DNA from: Ornithodoros turicata
Lineage: Eukaryota; Arthropoda; Arachnida; Ixodida; Argasidae
Reading direction: 5' to 3'
DNA length: 64,000 nt
Assembly (NCBI RefSeq): GCF_037126465.1
Contig: NC_088205.1
Span: 25,155,482 to 25,219,481, forward strand
Part shown: positions 58,701-64,000 of the stretch, one piece after another
Layout: every line of letters begins with the position of its first letter
Position numbering within the stretch: the stretch's first letter is position 1
Notes under the pieces: generated by a model
What the model saw: the letters and a program-made list of their open reading frames with translations, nothing else
The model's database searches: none
Told to the model about the DNA's origin: nothing
Made by a program: the position numbers and the translations under genes

Positions 58701-58771
58701 TCTACTAGAAATGCAGCAGACACTCCGACATTTTGTGAACCTGATGTCGAAGCTGTTTGGCTGGCTTTTTT
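37683..58771 (-). CDS. GTF2H1: TFIIH core subunit p62 (GTF2H1), C-terminal 385 residues
   Basis: Eight exons (58771-58612, 58517-58368, 56674-56592, 55859-55596, 50703-50502, 45273-45158, 40512-40420, 37772-37683) join with matching phases into 385 codons plus stop. p62 is a structural subunit of TFIIH, acting in transcription initiation and nucleotide excision repair. Conserved blocks seen: [14 protein letters not shown], the BSD2 domain around [52 protein letters not shown], and [12 protein letters not shown] near the end. They align with human p62 (548 residues, from memory) from about residue 150. The N-terminal PH-like and BSD1 domains must lie beyond base 64000. Introns total about 20 kb and are full of transposons. 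Confidence 0.93.
37798..38119. other. GTF2H1 intron sequence, nothing recognised
   Basis: No element or conserved signal noticed. Confidence 0.4.
38120..39240. repeat. Second copy of dispersed repeat family X, with retroelement tail
   Basis: Its ends match 20045-20180 and 20973-21120 in the same order. Between them is a CCTGAGGAAGCGTGGACCTC hairpin-type tail (38705) like the one at 6140, so another retroelement may be nested here. No coding region is recognised. Confidence 0.45.
39241..40419. other. GTF2H1 intron sequence, nothing recognised
   Basis: AT-rich; a short A-run at 40156-40170. No element ends found. Confidence 0.45.
40420..40512 (-). CDS. GTF2H1: GTF2H1 exon (93 bp)
   Basis: Acceptor TTGAATTTATAG, donor CCTGAT|GTAAGT, phase 0 both sides. 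It encodes [20 protein letters not shown], matching VVKMKSNLERFQ of human p62. Confidence 0.94.
40724..41123. mobile_element. GTATAAGCC-type element, copy 1
   Basis: The left end CTGTATTTTCACGTGTATAA GCC and right end GTGAAAATGCAG (inverted) bound it. The body (GGCCATAAACCCTGTGGTCT, then ACTCCGAGGTC, CACCAGGAA) matches the copy at 57628-58183 over most of its length. No coding content. Confidence 0.7.
41361..42470 (+). mobile_element. Internally deleted Tigger/pogo-like transposon
   Basis: Tips CAGTAGTCCCTCGTTA and, inverted, CAGTAGACCCTCGTTA are bordered by TA. From ATG at 41694 the frame encodes a CENP-B/pogo-type helix-turn-helix ([26 protein letters not shown]), broken by a frameshift. 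It continues with [26 protein letters not shown]. The rest resembles only the acidic C-terminal tail (41940-42199). The DDE core is missing. Confidence 0.85.
42789..43320 (+). mobile_element. AGGGAGTGAC-TIR element, best copy
   Basis: AGGGAGTGACTTTTTCGGGT is inverted at the right end (AACCTGAAAAAGTCACTCCCT). The body repeats GGTTAAACCCGATT..CCCCGAATT words. A poly-C run lies at 43107-43125. Other copies are at 2172 and 35236. No transposase; class unknown. Confidence 0.8.
43331..43667. mobile_element. Sister element with CTGAAGTTTTCGGG-type ends
   Basis: The left AGAGCCTGAAGTTCTGGG and the inverted right ACAGAGACAGAAGTTTTTGG GTTTAACC bound a 337-bp block containing AAATTCGGGG words. It resembles 52695-53055. 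It touches the Tigger-like element on its right. Confidence 0.55.
43668..45136 (-). mobile_element. Tigger-like transposon, 3' transposase half
   Basis: Inverted ends share TTTTCAGACTTCTAG about 16-22 bp inside CAGT tips. The minus strand (44626-43760) encodes the DDE C-terminal part: [43 protein letters not shown], with frameshifts. The N-terminal helix-turn-helix is not recognised. A 12-bp tandem (ACCAATGGTCAT) expanded at 44123-44165. The right end is 21 bp from the GTF2H1 donor at 45157. Confidence 0.8.
45158..45273 (-). CDS. GTF2H1: GTF2H1 exon (116 bp)
   Basis: Acceptor TTCTTATTATTTCCAG, donor GAAAAA|GTATGA. It encodes [19 protein letters not shown] and [11 protein letters not shown] Tigger-like transposon ends only 21 bp beyond the donor. 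Confidence 0.95.
45841..48365 (-). mobile_element. hAT transposon with BED finger and transposase
   Basis: Tips TAGGCCTGTGCGAATAG and, inverted, TAGGCCTGTGCAAATATTCG bound 2.5 kb. Both ends are full of TCGAATAC/CGAATAT words. The minus strand carries a BED-type finger and a long transposase frame. No 8-bp duplication is clear, so flanks may have decayed. Confidence 0.82.
46037..47284 (-). pseudogene. hAT transposase (BED finger plus catalytic part), broken
   Basis: The frame at 47284-47096 has a BED finger: SLIWKFF, CSTC, then HLRQH. After a frame break, 46894-46037 is open for 285 codons with [20 protein letters not shown] and [18 protein letters not shown], typical of ZBED4-like hAT transposases (substrate: the element's own ends). 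The dimerisation region at the end is frame-shifted. A CAACAACAAC stretch with TTTATTTTGG at 46842-46890 looks inserted. Confidence 0.75.
48495..50048. mobile_element. AAGGCCCTC-tip element with GGAATTCCG-type repeats
   Basis: AAGGCCCTCAGTTTTCTGC at the left and, inverted, AAGGCCCTCGGTTTTCCAC at the right bound it. Both ends hold AATTCCG/GAATTTC words. It contains a 710-bp MITE and a lone CGAATAT-type hAT end (49810-49945). The target duplication is unclear. A relative lies at 53403-54015. Confidence 0.6.
48839..49548. mobile_element. MITE with CATACCTGCCAAC tips, 6-bp duplication
   Basis: CATACCTGCCAACCTG and, inverted, CATACCTGCCAACTCTCCCG bound it; both ends continue into CGGGAGACT-type sequence. 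GGACAC flanks it directly on both sides (48833-48838, 49549-49554). Interior frames have no motif. Confidence 0.7.
50502..50703 (-). CDS. GTF2H1: GTF2H1 exon (202 bp)
   Basis: The start after GAGAACAG is chosen because it gives the same spacing as human between AVKR and the conserved E-D-L block (KVELEDL here). It encodes [14 protein letters not shown]. Donor AGCG|GTACAA leaves one base that joins AT of the next exon as Asp. The acceptor is weak, so the start could shift by a few codons. Confidence 0.85.
50704..51811. other. GTF2H1 intron; possible LINE tail
   Basis: Most is unassigned. The minus frame at 51741-51496 has [16 protein letters not shown], which faintly resembles a LINE C-terminus (PR.WN.L). 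I give this low weight. Confidence 0.3.
51845..53092. mobile_element. Tigger/pogo-like MITE, TA duplication
   Basis: Tips CAGTCAACTCTTGATTT and, inverted, CAGTCAACCCTCAATTTA are bordered by TA. Repeats of GTTCATAAATTGAGGG inside (52545, 52620, 52672) suggest tandem or nested ends. No transposase. It contains the element at 52695-53055. Confidence 0.75.
52695..53055. mobile_element. CTGAAGTTTTCGGG-type element, nested
   Basis: AGACCCTGATGTTTTAGGGT TAAACC at the left and, inverted, AGACACTGAAGTTTTCGGGT at the right, with CCCGATTTCT and CCCCGAATT words between. It matches 43331-43667 in style. Confidence 0.55.
53403..54015. mobile_element. AAGGCCCTT-tip element, relative of 48495-50048
   Basis: AAAGCCCTTCTTTTTCTGC at the left and, inverted, AAGGCCCTTTTTCTGCTATT at the right. 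Both ends carry ATTCCGCA words. Near-matching 8-mers GCAATGAG and GCAATGAC lie at the two borders. It lies within the invaded hAT-like block. Confidence 0.6.
55596..55859 (-). CDS. GTF2H1: GTF2H1 exon (264 bp)
   Basis: Acceptor CTTTTCTCTGTCAG, donor AAGAGG|GTGTGT, both phase 0. It encodes [18 protein letters not shown] then a low-complexity Ser/Asp/His stretch and AVKR. The frame stays open past the donor by chance. Confidence 0.9.
56592..56674 (-). CDS. GTF2H1: GTF2H1 exon (83 bp)
   Basis: Acceptor CTTTCTTTCAG, donor TTAGAG|GTACAG. It encodes [20 protein letters not shown]; human p62 has the similar VKNPLLDLTALED at this place. Confidence 0.9.
56675..57627. other. GTF2H1 intron sequence, nothing recognised
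   Basis: No element ends noticed before the GTATAAGCC element at 57628. Confidence 0.4.
57628..58183. mobile_element. GTATAAGCC-type element, copy 2
   Basis: GTAATTTCACGTGTATAAGC at the left and, inverted, ATAATTTTACGCGTATTAG at the right bound it. GATAAGCCGC words repeat near both ends. The body matches the copy at 40724-41123. A GCGATAAGCCGC word just beyond the right end may also belong to it. Confidence 0.7.
58368..58517 (-). CDS. GTF2H1: GTF2H1 exon with BSD2 domain
   Basis: Acceptor TTTAATTTTCAG, donor CTAG|GTATGT. It encodes [20 protein letters not shown] and HYFHRDRL, the BSD domain core (FW..FF...YF..D.L). Confidence 0.95.
   Translation of the reverse strand, partial: SKRSTWKMYLTRCRKVNFGHVSSNHIISTETASTRAPKISLRTALKTMN
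58612..58771 (-). CDS. GTF2H1: GTF2H1 exon (first in window)
   Basis: Acceptor TTTCGCAG, then 53 codons plus 1 base, donor GCGG|GTAGGA. It encodes [20 protein letters not shown] and [11 protein letters not shown]. The split codon with the next exon gives Val (G+TC), as in the human order TYPAV. Confidence 0.92.
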
Positions 58772-58974
58772 CTGCGAAAGTCAGAAATAAAGCAGGAACA
58801 AACATGACTGAGTTATTGAATTGAGGAGTAGCAGAGCTCATTGCAGATGCTGTAAACTATAAAGAACAAAAAAACTCCTCCTTAGCACGGCTGACATGCT
58901 AACAAGTTAACTGTATCCATGGATTGACATTAAGCAACACTGTCAACACATATGCAATGCACTTCCAACCAGGG

Positions 58975-59160
58975 CCGACCAGAGAAATTATGGGCCCCAG
59001 GGATGAGTCCTGCCAGGGCCCCCCTCCACACATCTCCTGGTGTTGGCAACCGCCAGGCCTTGGGTCAGGCGGGCCCCTCAAGAGGTCGGGCCCGGCAGCT
59101 CCATCCCCGGCTGACCCCACCAACCCCAGCGCCAGTCCTGCTGTCAACACTGTGCAATAC
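58975..59160. repeat. GC-rich repeat beginning GGGCCGACCAGAGAAATT
   Basis: This GC-rich block (GGGCCCCAGGGATGAGTCCT, then CAGGCGGGCCCCTC) contrasts with the AT-rich intron around it and looks like an inserted repeat. Its ends were not resolved. Confidence 0.35.
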
Positions 59161-60195
59161 ATATGAGTTACATACAAGGTGCATTGGATGGATGATAATA
59201 ATATAACAGTCATAATTTTAAATCTGGTTTCACAAAATGACTACAAACGTAAAAATTGTGAGCCCTTAATTGCCCAATTCCACTGATTAGCCCCTCATGG
59301 CCTTCCTATCTTCTTTCCTGTATCGAGCTGTTGGGATCATTTACGGGTGTTGTTTCCAATGCAGCCCCCAATAGACGGATTATCTCCGATGAATAGAAGG
59401 ATTACCCATTATGTAGGGTACACCACTAGAGGGCGCTACGAGCGACGCCTCACCACTAGGGGTCGCTGCTGTCGCATTCCGCGGATGACGTCATTGCTCC
59501 TTTGGGGAGCATGGTGAGAGATAGTGGGAGGCATTGGATGGCGATGCGAAATAGAGCGCACCCTTGTGCAAGGCTGTGGTGGCGCTGCGGGCGACAGGAC
59601 AGACGCTCTCGGCGGCGGCTCTCCACGGCGTTGTCATGGTCTCGTGACCGCGATACCCGGCGTCGGCGGCAAAAGGGTTTTGGGTCCAGCGTTGTGTACG
59701 AGTCTTTGAGCGAGTTTATATTAATCTCACTCCGTTTATTGTTCAACTGATGGTTGTTGTTTGAGAGCTCAATTGCTATGCTGTGAGATTGGGGTGTAAG
59801 GCACGCATACGACAATATAAATAAATAAATATAAACAAAAGGACGTGCACGATAAATTACGCCACATTATTAAGGCTTCCCGTGTTGCTACACTTTGCAT
59901 TATAAAGGCGCTTTCGCGAACCAGTCCGTTCACAAACAGCCGTGTACATCCCGTCGTGTATATATTAGACTTGGATACTTTCCTTTTAATTGACTAATAA
60001 CGCTTTTGCGACTCGAGCGCGTATATTAGCAGGCTCCAGACTCGCGCAATATTATTGTGGTGATGGTGCATATGTTCAGACAAGAGCGGAGGAAAGTTGT
60101 TCCCCCCTATTTGCTTTATGTATTTATTCACTTCAGTATATCATTCTCACATACTAGTTTAAATTTAATTAGCGATTAGTAATACTGCAGTATAT

Positions 60196-60499
60196 TGTCA
60201 CGAAGCGAAATGGGTCGGCGAGTCGTCGAATAAACAGCGAACGGTTTATTAGACTACTTGGTAGCAAAACACAAGAGTGATAGCTCTCTGAACACAACTG
60301 AGTCCAAAGAATGAGTGCTCCAGCCTGGAGCGCACAAGCATTTAAGCGTCGCGCCGAAAAGTCTAGAAAGAGCACGGTGCGTTTGCCAGAAGAGCAGGCG
60401 ATGTGTCTGGAAGCTTCTTGCTTCTTTTTCAGCATGCGCCGGGATGAGATGTACCGTTTCGTGCCTGTCCTGGAAGTTTCGCGATGATGATTCGTGGCA
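60196..60499. mobile_element. Solo LTR in the left arm only
   Basis: The right arm reads AATACTGCAGTATATGCAAT (inverted) without a break. The left arm has 304 extra bases at this spot, starting TGTCACGAAG and ending TTCGTGGCA, with ATAT on both sides. TG...CA ends and a 4-bp duplication fit an LTR of the Gypsy/Ty3 or BEL type left by recombination. Confidence 0.75.
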
Positions 60500-60990
60500 A
60501 TATGCAATTTAGCACACTACAGTGCTGTAAGATAAGCACCTTGGCTGCAGAATCACTGGGTGGATATCTGTAAAATTTTAGTGCCTTCTTTTCTGTGGTG
60601 GTCACTGTCACTAATAGGGATTCAGTTAAGTGTTATGGCAATTCCAATGTAAACAGTCATCTGCTATATTGCAAAGTGAGTGATTATGGTCAAACAAGTC
60701 AAAATAAACATGATACCTTCTACAATACCATCTGTGATTCCTAAATGTCAGTATGACAAGGTATGAAGAAATGTTAACGTAGTGCATGCTATTCAAAGCA
60801 AGTTCTTCCACATACCCCCCATCTACAAACACCCAGAAAACAAAAACAAAAAAAAAACGGGTCTTGGGTTTGCCTCTGGTAACATAATTTAACTACACAA
60901 ATGCAGATATGAGCAGTCAAACACATTTGCAATAAGGAAAGCATGAAGATTATTGCAGTTGCAACGGTCATGTCAGTAGGTCATGTACAT

Positions 60991-62060
60991 CTTGGTATTT
61001 TCGAAATTTCTCAAACATTTCCATGTCTTTTATATTCAACATGCTGGACACCTAGTGTGCAACACCTGATATCGAATCAAAATCTGAGCCAGTATTGGGT
61101 CATGAACACACCAGTGTAACATGAGCAACAAAAAGGCAGACCACATGTCAACAAGTTGCAAACCGCTGTTCCATCTTGCACATTTGTCATGCTCATCTAG
61201 GTATTTTCGAAATTTCTCAAACATTTCCATGTCTTTTATATTCAACATGCTGGACACCTAGTGTGCAACACCTGATATCGAATCAAAATCTGAGCCAGTA
61301 TTGGGTCATGAACACACCGGTGTAACATGAGCAACAAAAAGGCAGACCACATGTCAACAAGTTGCAAACCGCTGTTCCATCTTGCACATTTGTCATGCTC
61401 ATCTAGGTATTGTTGAAATTTCTCAAACATTTCCACTTTTATATTCAACGTGCTGGACATCTAGTGACATCCAGCACGTCTAGGTATCTAGATGTCCAGC
61501 ACGTTTAATATAAAAGATATGGAAATGTTTGAGAAATTTCAAACACATGTGGTCTGCCTTACTGTTGCTCAGGATACACCGGTGTGTTCATGACCCCATA
61601 CTGGCTCAGATTTTGATTCGGTATCAGGGGTTCCACACTAACATGTGCAGCACGTTGAATATGAAAGATGTGGAAACGTTTAAAAAATATCAAAAATACC
61701 TAGATGTGCATGACAAATGTGCAAGATGGAACAGCGGTTTGCAACTTGTTGACATGCCGTCTACCTTATTGTTGCTCAGGATACACCGGTGTGTTCATGA
61801 CCCCATACTGGCTCAGATTTTGATTCGATATCAGGTGTTGCACACTAGATGTCCAGCATGTTCAATATGAAAGATGTGGAAATGTTTGAGAAATTTCGAA
61901 AATACCTAGATGAGCATGACAAATGTGCAAGATGGAACAGCGGTTTGCAACTTGTTGACATGTGGTCTGCCTTTTTGTTGCTCATGTTACACCGGTGTGT
62001 TCATGACCCAATACTGGCTCAGATTTTGATTCGATATCAGGTGTTGCACACTGGATGTCC
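60991..62060. repeat. 206-bp tandem units at the palindrome apex
   Basis: The unit with AAATTTCTCAAACATTTCC, ATTCAACATGCTGGACA and TTGCAAACCGCTGTTCC repeats with a 206-bp period: about 2.3 units in the left arm and about 3 (one internally deleted) in the right arm, inverted. The period is not a multiple of 3, so the open frames inside (for example 61849-62070) are not a protein repeat. Confidence 0.9.
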
Positions 62061-63492
62061 AGCATGTTGAATATAAAAGCTATGGAAATGTTTGAGAAAT
62101 TTCAAAAATACCAAGATGTACATGACCTACTGACATTTGCAATAATCGTCATGCTTTCCTTGCAAATGTGTTTGAGTGAACGTATCTGAATTTGTGTAGT
62201 TAAATTATGTTACCAGAGGCAAATCCAAGACCCGCTTTTTCTGTTTTTGTTTTCTGAGTGTGTGTAGATGAGGGGGGGGATGTGGAAGAACTTGGTTTGG
62301 ATAGCATGGACTACGTTAACATTTCTTCATACCTTGTCATACTGACATTTAGGAATCACAGATGGTATTGTAGAAGGTATCATGTTTATTGAGACTTGTT
62401 TGACCATAATCACTCACTTTGCAATATAGCAGATGACTGTTTACATTGGAATTGCCACAACACTTAACTGAATCCTTATTAGTGACAGTGACCACCACAG
62501 AAAAGAAGGCACTAAAATTTTACAGATATCCACCCAGTGATTCTGCAGCCAAGGTGCTTACAATATATCTTACAGCACTGTAGTGTGCTAAATTGCATAT
62601 ACTGCAGTATTACTAATCGCTAATTAAATTTAAACTAGTATGTGAGAATGATATACTGAAGTGAATAAATACATAAAGCAAATAGGGGGGAACAACTTTC
62701 CCCCGCTCTTGTCTGAACATATGCACCATCACCAAAATAATATTGCGCGAGTCTGGAGCCTGCTAATATACGCGCTCGAGTCGCAAAAGCGTTATTAGTC
62801 AATTAAAAGGAAAGTATCCAAGTCTAATATATACACGACGGGATGCACACGGCTGTTTGTGAACGGACTGGTTCGCGAAAGCGCCTTTATAATGCAAAGT
62901 GTAGCAACACGGGAAGCCTTAATAATGTGGCGTAATTTATCGTGCACGTCCTTTTGTTTATATTTATTTATTTATATTGTCGTATGCGTGCCTTACACCC
63001 CAATCTCACAGCATAGCAATTGAGCTCTCAAACAACAACCATCAGTTGAACAATAAACGGAGTGAGATTAATATAAACTCGCTCAAAGACTCGTACACAA
63101 CGCTGGACCCAAAACCCTTTTGCCGCCGACGCCGGGTATCGCGGTCACGAGACCATGACAACGCCGTGGAGAGCCGCCGCCGAGAGCGTCTGTCCTGTCG
63201 CCCGCAGCGCCACCACAGCCTTGCACAAGGGTGCGCTCTATTTCGCATCGCCATCCAATGCCTCCCACTATCTCTCACCATGCTCCCCAAAGGAGCAATG
63301 ACGTCATCCGCGGAATGCGACAGCAGCGGCCCCTAGTGGTGAGGCGTCGCTCGTAGCGCCCTCTAGTGGTGTACCCTACACAATGGGTAATCCTTCTATT
63401 CATCGGAGATAATCCGTCTATTGGGGGCTGCATTGGAAACAACACCCTCATTTACACCCCCCACCCGATATCCCTAGAAGAAAAACAAAAAT

Positions 63493-63920
63493 TCACGGGA
63501 TGGTTGCCAATTTCAGGAACAGCTGTTGCGGGTGAATTTTGACGCTCTTATTGCTGATGCATGCACAATTACTTAGAGTGACGAGTACTGCCTTATGATC
63601 TGTGAAGTGAGTGGTGATGTGGTCGATATCTTTGACAAGGTCTTGGTTTTGGAAGACCAAATCAATGCAGGTCTTTCTCGAGCTTGTTATGGCACCGGTC
63701 CTGGTGGCCAGTTCCAAGATCAATGCTTCTTGCAGGTAAGTGATGAAGTTGGTAGTCTTTGTGTCGATGCTGAAGTCCACCAGCAGCAGTATGGACAATG
63801 GCATGTGGACTGGCAGCAAACACGTTGGGATCCTGACGTCGCACTCTCGTCTGCGGACTCGGCTGCACGACAAGCCTGGCCTTCGCAAGCTCTGCGCTTC
63901 CGTTCGCAATCTTGTGCTCA
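63493..63920 (-). mobile_element. LINE endonuclease-domain fragment
   Basis: The minus strand reads LLLVDFSIDTKTTNF, TCIDLVFQNQDLVKD and THFTDHKAVLVTLSN. These match the GDFN.D, T.ID.I and SDH motifs at the end of the LINE apurinic-type endonuclease. A frame change near 63790 and the weak VDFSID show decay. No RT part follows before the palindromic element. Confidence 0.7.
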
Positions 63921-64000
63921 CCGAAAAGTTTGTGCATCAACAGGATCCGATACCTCCATGGCGTCTGAAGCAGAATCACTAAGGGTGTTTTTCGCTCAAG

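Larger units (their letters stand above)
59345..63447. mobile_element. 4.1-kb near-palindromic element, perfect 8-bp duplication
   Basis: GGGTGTTGTTTCCAATGC at the left is inverted at the right, and TCATTTAC flanks both sides directly (59337-59344, 63448-63455). The two arms are close inverted copies from the tips almost to the centre at about 61476, where CTAGATGTCCAGCAC (61488-61502) pairs with GTGCTGGACATCTAG (61450-61464). The mirrored frames at 59456-59815 and 62977-63336 are one sequence seen twice. No transposase is recognised. It lies in a GTF2H1 intron. Confidence 0.88.

Noticed and set aside
59456..59815. 119-codon frame, and its mirror at 62977-63336
   Set aside because: They are the two arms of one palindrome; no motif, and overlapping frames on both strands are equally open.
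61529..62070. Open frames suggesting a repeated ~70-residue protein domain
   Set aside because: The repeat period is 206 bp, not a multiple of three, so successive units fall in different frames.

Overview
This is a eukaryotic, intron- and transposon-rich window, most likely from a tick. The main clue is a tRNA-derived SINE (about 0.7, 3.1 and 32.9 kb) that resembles the family I remember as Ruka in ixodid ticks. Very dense DNA transposons and long introns fit that. The species is not determinable from what I can see.

Three host genes can be read with confidence. GTF2H1 (TFIIH subunit p62) runs on the minus strand from 58.8 to 37.1 kb. Eight consecutive exons join in frame and give 385 C-terminal residues; the 5' exons lie beyond base 64000. 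SLC25A17/PMP34, a peroxisomal carrier, is an intronless plus-strand gene at 29.1-30.0 kb. A THAP zinc-finger gene lies on the minus strand at 27.8-26.6 kb in a probable three-exon model. THAP and PMP34 are divergent, 1.3 kb apart. A possible first exon of a fourth gene is at 16.2 kb.

The rest is mostly mobile DNA, often nested. From 0 to 9 kb there are SINEs, a Tc1-like MITE, and an SGNH-hydrolase-like ORF split by a hAT element with a perfect 8-bp target duplication. At 11.6-13.2 kb a TA-flanked element with ~110-bp inverted ends encloses a promoter-like segment, an intron, a small Cys-rich ORF and a poly(A) signal, with no transposase seen. At 14-16 kb there are foldback MITEs. At 16.7-19.5 kb a Mutator-like element with a perfect 9-bp duplication holds a second, concentric element of the same design. 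At 20.2 kb is a P-element-like MITE with a perfect 8-bp duplication.

The GTF2H1 introns are packed with Tigger/pogo, hAT and other inverted-repeat elements. The intron reaching the right edge holds a 4.1-kb near-palindromic element with a perfect 8-bp duplication, 206-bp satellite units at its apex, and a solo LTR in only one arm. LINE fragments (endonuclease, RT, C-terminal tails) are scattered throughout. No viral, CRISPR or bacterial features were seen.
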